Assembly: GCA_016302185.1 (NCBI GenBank) | Contig: JAEDOC010000142.1 | Location: forward strand, 1-5,134 | Reading direction: 5' to 3' | Origin: Clostridium sp. | Lineage (GTDB): Bacteria > Bacillota > Clostridia > Lachnospirales > Lachnospiraceae | DNA length: 5,134 nucleotides | Part shown: in pieces, positions 1-5,134 of the stretch | Numbering within the stretch: the stretch's first letter is position 1 | Layout of the letters: each line of letters opens with the position of its first letter | Position numbers and translations under genes: made by a program | Notes under the pieces: generated by a model | Told to the model about the DNA's origin: nothing | The model's database searches: none | The model's input: only the letters and a program-made list of their open reading frames with translations

Positions 1-291
1 GGTCCCGATGGAAATCAGATCCTCCACTCCCACACTGGTATTGTCGAATTTTTTGGCAATATAGACGACCAGACGCAGATTGTGCTCGATCAGCCGGGAA
101 CGGGCCTGCTCCTCCCGTTCGGTTCCCAGATCTTTTAGTACTTCCGCTTCCTCTTTACTGCTCAAAGGAGCGGGAAGAATATCCGCACCTCCGATGTAAT
201 GAATCTCGCCCTCTCTCGGAAGCAGTACAGATGAAAAGGACGGCACCATTTTAAAACGGAACTGTCCCGGAACTGCCAGCTTTATCACCAT
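1..291 (-). CDS. sigE: Pro-SigmaE, mother-cell sporulation sigma factor (N-terminal 97 residues, cut by the window edge)
   Basis: This is the RNA polymerase sigma factor that directs early mother-cell transcription during sporulation. It is made as an inactive precursor and activated when SpoIIGA removes its N-terminal pro-sequence. The reading frame is open to the left edge, so only the start is present. Residues 1-31 look like the pro-sequence, with scattered basic residues (K4, R12, K14). The conserved YIGG block follows at 32-35, then LPAPLS, then region 1.2/2.1 with NLRLVVYIAKKFDNT at about 71-85 and EDLISIGT at the edge. These match SigmaE/SigmaK-type factors, and the position behind spoIIGA identifies SigmaE. 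The ATG start at 291-289 has a strong AAGGAGGAG (298-306) six bases upstream. An in-frame ATG at codon 15 would remove half the pro-sequence and is less likely. The gene starts 28 bases after the spoIIGA stop, so the two are almost certainly co-transcribed. By analogy with B. subtilis, cleavage should fall near H31/Y32. Confidence 0.95.
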   Translation of the reverse strand, partial: MVIKLAVPGQFRFKMVPSFSSVLLPREGEIHYIGGADILPAPLSSKEEAEVLKDLGTEREEQARSRLIEHNLRLVVYIAKKFDNTSVGVEDLISIGT

Positions 292-319
292 ATATGTCTC
301 CTCCTTCTGCGGCTGCTCT

Positions 320-1114
320 TCATTCTAACGTCCACAGCTTCTCGTTCAGCAGCATCTGGTAGGAATCATTCTGCGACAGTGGTTGTTGAGATATGGCTAT
401 GTATGGATGTTCAATTCGTTTTCTCCACCCGTCCATCTGAATCTCCATCCGATCTCCCCGAACCGCATACAGAAGCCCGTCTTCCTCCCCTACTGTCCGG
501 AAAGGAATACAGAAGACACCGGCGGCACCATCATATAAGCCCTCCGCCGCTTCTCCCCACAGAACACTGACCGGTTTTCCCGATATCGGCTCCGTCAGAT
601 GATTGCCCGTATCCAGAAGGGCAGTTACCGTTCTCTTCTTCTCTCCGAAGTAGAGATCCACCGCATAGAGGTGGCCGTTTCTCACCGCCTGACATGACAT
701 CTGTTTCCAGAGAAAACAGGAACCTCCCACACTGAGAAGTCCGGCTGTCCCAAAACCCCAAACGGAAAAAAAAACGTCCAGAGGACGCAGAAGCTCCATC
801 ATCCCCGCAGCCATCGCAGACGAAAGATATAAACCACCCAGCGCCCGGAAAAGCTCCACCAGACTTCTCAGCCGGAAAGCCAGTAAAACCATCACAAGGC
901 TCATTCCGATACTTCCCAGAGCTGCAGAAAGAAAAAAAACAGGCAGCGGAACAATCATGACTGCCAGTGCAAAAAGTGCCCCTGCCATGCTGGCAGTAAA
1001 CAAGCCCCCCTTCCGCACCTCCAGCTTCATCATTCTTCTTACCGCCGCAAGCAACAGAAAATCCATTGTAAAATTGTTTACCAACACCACATCCGCATAT
1101 AATTCGTATGTCAC
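320..1114 (-). CDS. spoIIGA: SpoIIGA, membrane-bound aspartic protease that processes pro-SigmaE
   Basis: SpoIIGA sits in the sporulation septum and cleaves the pro-sequence of SigmaE in the mother cell, in response to a forespore signal (SpoIIR in B. subtilis). Numbering from the GTG at 1114 gives 264 residues. The N-terminal half has five likely membrane segments, near 7-25, 37-57, 58-79, 91-109 and 113-136. The cytosolic half carries the aspartic-protease motif DTGN at 168-171, with D168 as expected catalytic residue. It also has the family's IPFRTVG...DGLLYAV stretch (about 203-218) and the C-terminal block ISQQPLSQNDSYQMLL. The length is a little below the roughly 309 residues of the B. 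subtilis protein. The frame also allows a GTG at 1129 (269 residues), but that codon lies inside the ribosome-site-like GAGGTG. Starting at 1114 gives MTYELYADVVLVNNF, which looks like the family N-terminus, and leaves that site upstream. The neighbour sigE is its substrate. Expression probably depends on the promoter and 0A-like boxes at 1150-1227. Confidence 0.93.
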   Translation of the reverse strand: MTYELYADVVLVNNFTMDFLLLAAVRRMMKLEVRKGGLFTASMAGALFALAVMIVPLPVFFLSAALGSIGMSLVMVLLAFRLRSLVELFRALGGLYLSSAMAAGMMELLRPLDVFFSVWGFGTAGLLSVGGSCFLWKQMSCQAVRNGHLYAVDLYFGEKKRTVTALLDTGNHLTEPISGKPVSVLWGEAAEGLYDGAAGVFCIPFRTVGEEDGLLYAVRGDRMEIQMDGWRKRIEHPYIAISQQPLSQNDSYQMLLNEKLWTLE

Positions 1115-1126
1115 AGAATCATTTCT

Positions 1127-1132
1127 CACCTC
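1127..1132 (-). promoter_or_regulatory. Probable ribosome binding site of spoIIGA
   Basis: GAGGTG on the minus strand lies 12 bases before the GTG at 1114-1112. The spacing is longer than ideal. It contains the other candidate start (GTG 1129-1127), so both cannot be used at once. If transcription begins near 1143, as the promoter suggests, this is the only good site in the short leader, which favours the start at 1114. Confidence 0.5.
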
Positions 1133-1149
1133 ACCGTCTGACCTTTGTT

Positions 1150-1182
1150 ATTTTACCCGATCCTGCCTGTTTTTTTTGTCAA
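1150..1182 (-). promoter_or_regulatory. Spo0A-dependent-type promoter of spoIIGA-sigE with 21-bp spacer
   Basis: On the minus strand a perfect TTGACA (1182-1177) is followed after 21 bases by TAAAAT (1155-1150), five of six to the -10 consensus. This spacing is too long for an ordinary housekeeping promoter. The spoIIG promoter of B. subtilis is known for a comparable long spacing of 22 bp, and it uses SigmaA plus phosphorylated Spo0A. The position directly upstream of spoIIGA fits. Transcription would start near 1143-1142, leaving a leader of about 28 bases before the GTG at 1114. The spacer begins with an A run on the minus strand (T8 on the plus strand, 1170-1177). The assignment rests on sequence pattern and context. 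Confidence 0.7.
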
Positions 1183-1183
1183 A
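1177..1183 (+). promoter_or_regulatory. 0A-like box overlapping the spoIIGA -35
   Basis: TGTCAAA on the plus strand differs at one position from the Spo0A box consensus TGTCGAA. It is the reverse complement of the TTTGACA that contains the -35 element. A Spo0A site overlapping the -35 is known for B. subtilis spoIIG. Because any TTTGACA -35 gives this match, the box alone is weak evidence; the tandem boxes upstream strengthen it. Confidence 0.5.
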
Positions 1184-1210
1184 CGCAGGGAGAAAATTCC
1201 ATTTTTTCAT

Positions 1211-1227
1211 CGTCAAATTCCGTCAAA
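1211..1227 (+). promoter_or_regulatory. Tandem 0A-like boxes upstream of the spoIIGA promoter
   Basis: CGTCAAA occurs at 1211-1217 and again at 1221-1227, in the same orientation and exactly 10 bp apart. Each differs from TGTCGAA at two positions. Spo0A is known to bind tandem 0A boxes with a 10-bp repeat, one helical turn. They lie about 70-85 bases upstream of the predicted transcription start, on the side where activator sites of spoIIG are found. The second box runs into the A tract that serves as the U tract of the ftsZ terminator on the other strand. Confidence 0.55.
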
Positions 1228-1258
1228 AAAGGCCATGATGCATTCACATCATGGCCTT
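1225..1258 (-). terminator. Intrinsic terminator of ftsZ
   Basis: On the minus strand a perfect 10-bp stem GGCCATGATG / CATCATGGCC (1256-1247 with 1240-1231) encloses a six-base loop. It extends by two A-T pairs and is followed by six T residues (1230-1225). It begins 18 bases after the ftsZ stop codon. It should end the division-gene transcript and separate it from the sporulation operon downstream. The plus strand has no comparable T tract after the stem, so it works in one direction. Confidence 0.93.
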
Positions 1259-1276
1259 CTCATGGCAATTCTCTTC

Positions 1277-2521
1277 TTATTTTTTATTCTTTAAGAAATC
1301 CGGAATGTTGATCTGCGTTTCCCGCTGCATCGGACGGAACGGCTGCGGTGCCGGCTGGGACTGCGGCTGTGCGGCCGGCTTCTGCGGAGCCGGTGCGGCT
1401 GCGGACGGAGCACGGTACGTCGGTGCCTTGTAGGCCGGTGCGGAAGTTGCGGCTGCTTCTCTGCCGGCACCCTGCGGTGCATACTGGCCATAGGCCGGAG
1501 CTGCCGTCTTCGGCTGGAAGGAAGTCTTAAACTCAGTCATCGCCTTCGCTACCGGAGTTGCCGCGCTATTCTTGGAATCCAGTCCGGTTGCGATTACGGT
1601 AATGCTTGCCTCATCCTGCGCATTCTCATCATACATCGCACCAAAAATGATATTAGCATCATCACCGGCCAGCTCCTGTACATAGGTTGCGGCATCATTT
1701 GCCTCGATCAGACTGATATCACCGGAAATATTGATAATCACATGGCTTGCGCCCTCGATGGTAGTCTCAAGCAACGGACTGGATACCGCCTGCTTTACTG
1801 CCTCAATGGCCTTATCGTCGCCCTTGGCATGTCCGATACCGATATGAGCGATGCCCTTATCGATCATAACCGTCTGAACATCCGCAAAGTCAAGGTTGAT
1901 CAGGCCCGGAACATTAATCAGATCGGTAATTCCCTGCACCGCCTGCTGAAGCACCTCATCCGCCTTCTTTAACGCATCCGGCATGGTGGTACGGCGATCC
2001 ACGATCTCCAGCAGCTTATCATTGGGGATAACAATCAGAGTATCTACGTTAGCCTTTAAATTCTCAATACCTGCCAAAGCATTATTCATACGTGCTTTCG
2101 CTTCAAAACGGAACGGCTTGGTAACCACACCAACCGTCAGAATACCCATATCCTTGGCGATTCTTGCGATGACAGGAGCTGCACCGGTACCGGTACCGCC
2201 GCCCATACCGCAGGTAACAAATACCATATCCGCACCCTTTAACGCCTGGGAAATCTCTTCCTGGCTCTCCTCTGCCGCCTTCTCACCGATCTCCGGTTTG
2301 GCGCCTGCGCCAAGTCCCTTGGTCAGCTTCTCACCAATCTGCATTGCAGTGGATGCCTTGCAGAACTGCAGGGCCTGTTTATCGGTATTGATCCCGATGA
2401 ACTCAACGCCTGCAATATTCTCTTCAATCATACGGTTTACCGCGTTATTACCGGCACCGCCGACACCAACAACTATAATTCTGGCAGAATTCTCTGACTC
2501 ATTTATCTTAATCTCTAACAA
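1277..2521 (-). CDS. ftsZ: FtsZ, tubulin-like cell division GTPase
   Basis: FtsZ polymerises with GTP into the cytokinetic ring at midcell and, in sporulation, near the pole. The 414 residues show all family parts: the N-terminal nucleotide-binding segment IIVVGVGGAGNNAVNRM (15-31), the tubulin signature GGGTGTG at 107-113, and the T7 synergy loop NLDFADV at 209-215, with D211 and D214 expected to complete GTP hydrolysis in the next subunit. A conserved C-terminal globular subdomain runs to about 320. A flexible linker rich in Ala, Pro and Gln covers about 325-403. The terminal peptide INIPDFLKNKK (404-414) is the conserved tail that binds partners such as FtsA, SepF or ZapA-type proteins. 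The start is TTG at 2521-2519; no ATG or GTG gives the conserved N-terminus, and AAGGAGG lies seven bases upstream. A likely promoter lies in the 117-bp gap after divIB, and a strong terminator follows. No ftsA lies between divIB and ftsZ. Confidence 0.98.
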   Translation of the reverse strand: MLEIKINESENSARIIVVGVGGAGNNAVNRMIEENIAGVEFIGINTDKQALQFCKASTAMQIGEKLTKGLGAGAKPEIGEKAAEESQEEISQALKGADMVFVTCGMGGGTGTGAAPVIARIAKDMGILTVGVVTKPFRFEAKARMNNALAGIENLKANVDTLIVIPNDKLLEIVDRRTTMPDALKKADEVLQQAVQGITDLINVPGLINLDFADVQTVMIDKGIAHIGIGHAKGDDKAIEAVKQAVSSPLLETTIEGASHVIINISGDISLIEANDAATYVQELAGDDANIIFGAMYDENAQDEASITVIATGLDSKNSAATPVAKAMTEFKTSFQPKTAAPAYGQYAPQGAGREAAATSAPAYKAPTYRAPSAAAPAPQKPAAQPQSQPAPQPFRPMQRETQINIPDFLKNKK

Positions 2522-2528
2522 GATACTT

Positions 2529-2535
2529 CCTCCTT
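2529..2535 (-). promoter_or_regulatory. Strong ribosome binding site that fixes the TTG start of ftsZ
   Basis: AAGGAGG on the minus strand stands seven bases before TTG at 2521-2519. The match to the 16S rRNA tail and the spacing are near optimal, which supports TTG as the true start and probably compensates for the weak initiation codon. Confidence 0.9.
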
Positions 2536-2584
2536 CACTATCCCTATCACTTCATCATTTAGAATAATAACTAGCCTAACTTAT

Positions 2585-2613
2585 ACTATATTTGATCTCA
2601 GGCAAAAAATCAA
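2585..2613 (-). promoter_or_regulatory. Likely SigmaA-type promoter of ftsZ
   Basis: In the AT-rich gap between divIB and ftsZ the minus strand reads TTGATT (2613-2608), a 17-base spacer, then TATAGT (2590-2585). The -10 matches five of six consensus bases, the -35 four of six, and the spacing is ideal. Transcription would start near 2578 and give a leader of about 57 bases. This would let ftsZ be expressed beyond read-through from the upstream cell-wall genes. No terminator after divIB is visible, so both sources may contribute. Confidence 0.6.
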
Positions 2614-2638
2614 TCTCTAATTTCAATAAAAATGTATT

Positions 2639-3391
2639 TTATTCCGTGCCTTCCCTGTCTTTTTTCTGCTCGAACCGGTACATGGGGTTGGAATTAGAAT
2701 CATCATAGGTATCCAGATACAAAGTTCCCTCCAGTTCCGGATAGTCCCTCAAAATATCCTTCAGTTCCGACAATTTTCCGTTCATATTGCTGTTATCTCC
2801 CAGTTCCACGCTCAGTCCGCCCATACGCAGCGTAGCCTCCCGGCTCTCGGAAAAACGAATCTCATCCGCAGAAATCTCGTTTACCGCCAGCACCTGGGTC
2901 AGATTCAGAATCTCATCAAAAATCCGGCTGTCCTCCACCGGCAGCGGCCGGTGAAGAACGATATGTCCGAAGCTCAGTCCCGTGATTTTCGGAATTCCCG
3001 GAAGGGCCTCACTGGTACTCTCCACAATAATTCCGTCCTTATCAAAATACATCATACTGTTCATATAGGAAACATAGCCGACCACACTTTTTTCATAGAC
3101 AATAATCTCCACCTTCACAGGGCTGCGGAATACTATTTTATAGTCTTCCACAAAAGGGATGGACTTATGAGGACGAAACCGGTACTGAAGATAACAGAAA
3201 ACGGAATTTCTGCTGATTTTTGTATCAAAAACCGTTTTCTCAATCTCCTCCGCCGTATATTTCGCGTTGCCGCTTACCTCAACCGTCTGAATCCGCACGA
3301 ACGCAAGCATCACACTAAGCAGCACAGCCACCAGAAGAATTCCGGCAGCCAGGAACGTTCCGTTACTGCTTTTCCGTCTTGATCGTATCAT
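2639..3391 (-). CDS. divIB: DivIB/FtsQ family cell division protein
   Basis: DivIB (FtsQ) is a bitopic membrane protein of the divisome that works with DivIC and FtsL to control septal peptidoglycan synthesis. The 250 residues have the expected layout: a short basic cytosolic tail (MIRSRRKSS), one membrane segment at about 13-31, and a POTRA domain at about 34-100 beginning VRIQTVEVSGNAKYTAEEI. The beta domain follows, including the YFDKDGIIVESTSEALPGIPKITG stretch near 115-138. The start is ATG 3391-3389, with AAAGGAG (3400-3406) eight bases upstream. The frame stays open to a TTG at 3484, but the added residues come from murA read out of frame and would spoil the short basic N-terminus. The gene overlaps the 3' end of murA by 29 bp, so translation is probably coupled. 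The length is close to B. subtilis DivIB (about 263). Sequence conservation in this family is low, so the call rests on domain layout and gene order as well as motifs. Confidence 0.93.
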   Translation of the reverse strand: MIRSRRKSSNGTFLAAGILLVAVLLSVMLAFVRIQTVEVSGNAKYTAEEIEKTVFDTKISRNSVFCYLQYRFRPHKSIPFVEDYKIVFRSPVKVEIIVYEKSVVGYVSYMNSMMYFDKDGIIVESTSEALPGIPKITGLSFGHIVLHRPLPVEDSRIFDEILNLTQVLAVNEISADEIRFSESREATLRMGGLSVELGDNSNMNGKLSELKDILRDYPELEGTLYLDTYDDSNSNPMYRFEQKKDREGTE

Positions 3392-4670
3392 CCTCTTCTC
3401 TCCTTTGTTCTCCGGTTTCTTCCCTGCGTATTTCGGCACCAATGTCAGACAAATCGCGTACAATATCCTCATAACCCCGATCAATATGCTCGCAATCCCG
3501 GATGACCGTAGTTCCTTCTGCCTTCAGTGCGGCTGCTGCCAGCGCCGCCCCGCCCCGCAGGTCCTGTGCTGTTACGGCAGCCCCCCGCAGCTTTTTCTGT
3601 CCATGAATCCGGGCCAGATTTCCCTCCGTTTCAACAAGGGCGCCCAGCTTCTTCAGTTCCCCGGCGGTCCGGAAGCGGTTTTCAAAAACTGTTTCCTCCA
3701 GACAGCTTTCTCCCTCAGAAAGACTCATCAGTACCATCATCGACGACTGCAGATCCGTGGGAAATTCCGGAAACGGCCCTGTTTTTACCGAAATACCGGA
3801 AAGACGTTCTCTGCGGCATAAATAGAAGAAATCCGGTTCTGCATAGAGTCCCGCTCCCATCCGGCGCAGCACCTCCGTCAGCGCCTGCAGCTCGCCGGTT
3901 TTCATACCGGTCAGAATCACCTCTCCGCCGGCCCCGGCAGCCGCCAGAAGATAAGTTCCCGCCACGATCCGATCTCCATGCACCGAATATTCACAGTCAT
4001 GCAGCGGCAGACCTCCCTCAATGGTAATCACCGGACTTCCACCGCCCCGCACCGACGCGCCCATAGCATTTAAGAAGCCGCACAGCTGCCCAATCTCCGG
4101 TTCTCTGGCAGCCCCGCTGATTACCGTAGTTCCCTCTGCCTTCACTGCGGCCAGAAGCGCATTCTCCGTAGCTCCCACACTGGGATAGGGAAAATTGATT
4201 CTTGCTCCTTTTAGTCCCGTACACCGGGCTGACAGAGGCTTATCCTCCCCCGCTCTGACAATCTCGGCCCCCATCTGTTCCAGCGCCATAAGATGAAGAT
4301 CGATTGGCCTTTTTCCGATCCGGCAGCCCCCGGGATCATAAACGGCCGCCTCCCGGCATCGTCCCAGAAGCGGCCCAAGAAGCATGATGGAGGATCGCAT
4401 CTGCTCCATCTCTTTCTTCGATATGGCACAGCCGGACAGCCCCTTTGAATCGATCTCCAACCGGTGCCCCCGCAGATGGCACACACAGCCCAGAGAAGTA
4501 AGAATCCCCATCATACAGAACACATCCTGTATTCTGGGGACATTATGAATGATCGTGGTTCCCTGATTCAGAACTGATGCCGCCATCATGGGAAGCACCG
4601 CATTTTTCGAACCCTGTACCCGGATATGCCCCTGCAGAGGCTGCAGACCGCGGATCACTATCGCAGACAT
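3363..4670 (-). CDS. murA: MurA, UDP-N-acetylglucosamine 1-carboxyvinyltransferase
   Basis: MurA transfers enolpyruvate from phosphoenolpyruvate to UDP-GlcNAc, the first committed step of peptidoglycan synthesis in the cytosol. The 435 residues cover the whole EPSP-synthase-like fold. Substrate-binding K22-N23 lie in GSKNAVLP. The active-site loop DPGGCRIGKRPIDLH at 112-126 carries C116, the residue equivalent to Cys115 of E. coli MurA that reacts with fosfomycin. PSVGATEN is at 163-170. EFPTDLQSS at 302-310 holds D306, matching the catalytic D305. DLRGGAAL at 370-377 has R372, matching R397. HIDRGYEDI is at 395-403. Beyond the usual end (GAEIRRE) is a charged tail of about 19 residues that overlaps the divIB start. 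The ATG at 4670-4668 follows a purine-rich GGGAGGGG (4676-4683). It begins 56 bases after the upstream SEDS gene and is probably in the same operon. Firmicutes often have two MurA paralogues; which one this is cannot be told here. Confidence 0.97.
   Translation of the reverse strand: MSAIVIRGLQPLQGHIRVQGSKNAVLPMMAASVLNQGTTIIHNVPRIQDVFCMMGILTSLGCVCHLRGHRLEIDSKGLSGCAISKKEMEQMRSSIMLLGPLLGRCREAAVYDPGGCRIGKRPIDLHLMALEQMGAEIVRAGEDKPLSARCTGLKGARINFPYPSVGATENALLAAVKAEGTTVISGAAREPEIGQLCGFLNAMGASVRGGGSPVITIEGGLPLHDCEYSVHGDRIVAGTYLLAAAGAGGEVILTGMKTGELQALTEVLRRMGAGLYAEPDFFYLCRRERLSGISVKTGPFPEFPTDLQSSMMVLMSLSEGESCLEETVFENRFRTAGELKKLGALVETEGNLARIHGQKKLRGAAVTAQDLRGGAALAAAALKAEGTTVIRDCEHIDRGYEDIVRDLSDIGAEIRREETGEQRREEDDTIKTEKQ
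3400..3406 (-). promoter_or_regulatory. Ribosome binding site that decides the divIB start
   Basis: AAAGGAG on the minus strand lies eight bases before ATG 3391-3389 and inside the last codons of murA. It supports this start over upstream in-frame codons and places divIB translation under possible coupling to murA. Confidence 0.85.
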
Positions 4671-4726
4671 TCTATCCCCTCCCGCAGTAATCTATGTATA
4701 TATTCTATGCGGAAATCGAATAAATG

Positions 4727-5134
4727 TTACTGTTCCAGCTTAATCTGATTCGATACACTTAACACCAGTCCCATCTCCAGCATCAGGAACAGCACCGAAG
4801 TACCTCCATAACTGATAAAAGGCAGCGTTACGCCGGTATTGGGAATGGCATTGGTCACCACCGCGATATTCAGAATCACCTGAATGGAAATATGAGCCAT
4901 CACACCTACCACCAGCATCGCACCAAACAGGTCCGGCGCATTTCCGGCAATTACCATGAACCGGTAAATCATAAACATAAAAATTAAAATCAGGGAAACC
5001 GCTCCGAACAGGCCCAACTCCTCACAGATGATGGAGAAAATCATATCATTCTGCGCCTCAGGAACGAAGCCCAGCTTCTGTAAGCTCTCCCCCAGCCCCT
5101 TTCCAAAGAGACCGCCGGAGCCGATGGCATATAA
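4727..5134 (-). CDS. ftsW: FtsW/SpoVE-type SEDS peptidoglycan glycosyltransferase (C-terminal 135 residues, cut by the window edge)
   Basis: SEDS proteins are polytopic membrane enzymes that polymerise lipid II into glycan strands together with a class B penicillin-binding protein. The frame is open to the right edge, so the N-terminal part is missing. Numbering from the edge, residues 5-27 hold the conserved extracellular motif GSGGLFGKGLGESLQKLGFVPEA. D30 in the following QNDMIF segment aligns with the essential aspartate of the family (D297 of E. coli FtsW by my alignment from memory). Three membrane segments follow, near 42-62, 70-93 and 111-129. The signature NTGVTLPFISYGGTS is at 99-113. 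The protein ends soon after the last helix (NQIKLEQ), without a long cytosolic tail. Placement upstream of murA-divIB-ftsZ favours a division role (FtsW). SpoVE of B. subtilis occupies a similar place, and the fragment cannot separate the two; RodA is less likely by context. Confidence 0.93.
   Translation of the reverse strand, partial: LYAIGSGGLFGKGLGESLQKLGFVPEAQNDMIFSIICEELGLFGAVSLILIFMFMIYRFMVIAGNAPDLFGAMLVVGVMAHISIQVILNIAVVTNAIPNTGVTLPFISYGGTSVLFLMLEMGLVLSVSNQIKLEQ

Noticed and set aside
42..48. A perfect Spo0A box TGTCGAA on the plus strand inside sigE.
   Set aside because: It arises from the codons of the conserved KKFDNT segment, lies in coding sequence, and has no promoter near it.
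1983..2567. A 194-codon open frame on the plus strand opposite ftsZ.
   Set aside because: It is antisense to a highly conserved gene, has the composition of a shadow frame, and shows no recognisable domain.
3392..3484. N-terminal extension of divIB to a TTG at 3484.
   Set aside because: The added residues are the conserved MurA C-terminus read in another frame, and a good ribosome site supports the ATG at 3391.
3527..4027. A 166-codon open frame on the plus strand opposite murA.
   Set aside because: Proline- and arginine-rich shadow translation of murA without a ribosome site or known motifs.
4682..4710. Short inverted repeat CCGCA/TGCGG and a direct TCTATG repeat in the ftsW-murA gap, with TA-rich sequence that resembles a -10.
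   Set aside because: The stem is only five base pairs over a long loop with no T tract, and no -35 at proper spacing is evident.
1..5134. Search for CRISPR arrays, tRNA genes, insertion sequences, attachment sites, toxin or defence genes.
   Set aside because: None was seen; the window is tightly packed with conserved division and sporulation genes on one strand.

Overview
This window is a stretch of the division and cell-wall (dcw) gene cluster joined to the sporulation spoIIG operon. Every gene lies on the minus strand. An SpoIIGA/pro-SigmaE pair directly behind ftsZ marks an endospore-forming member of the Firmicutes. The balanced base composition, the FtsZ N-terminus (MLEIKINE) and the order ftsW-murA-divIB-ftsZ-spoIIGA-sigE suggest a Lachnospiraceae-like clostridium. 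That family-level placement is inference, because no alignment could be run.

In transcription order (right to left) the window holds: the C-terminal 135 codons of an FtsW/SpoVE-type SEDS glycosyltransferase, cut by the right edge; complete murA, the first committed step of peptidoglycan precursor synthesis; divIB (ftsQ family), whose start overlaps the end of murA by 29 bp; a 117-bp gap with a likely promoter; ftsZ, which begins with TTG behind a strong ribosome binding site; an intrinsic terminator; a compact Spo0A-type promoter region; spoIIGA, the membrane aspartic protease; and the first 97 codons of sigE, cut by the left edge. No gap exceeds 150 bases, and no plus-strand gene is convincing.

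The genes form two functional blocks. The first makes the division septum: MurA supplies precursor, the SEDS protein polymerises glycan, DivIB belongs to the divisome core, and FtsZ forms the ring. The second starts mother-cell sporulation: SpoIIGA cleaves the pro-sequence from SigmaE after asymmetric division. The ftsZ terminator and the spoIIGA promoter separate constitutive division genes from sporulation-induced genes. The spoIIGA promoter has the unusual long -35/-10 spacing known from Bacillus subtilis spoIIG, with 0A-like boxes upstream and over the -35.

I found no undescribed system. The points most worth a second look are the spoIIG-type control region, its overlap with the ftsZ terminator, the homopolymer runs in spoIIGA and its promoter, the TTG start of ftsZ, and the gene order (murA where murG/murB often lie, no ftsA before ftsZ).
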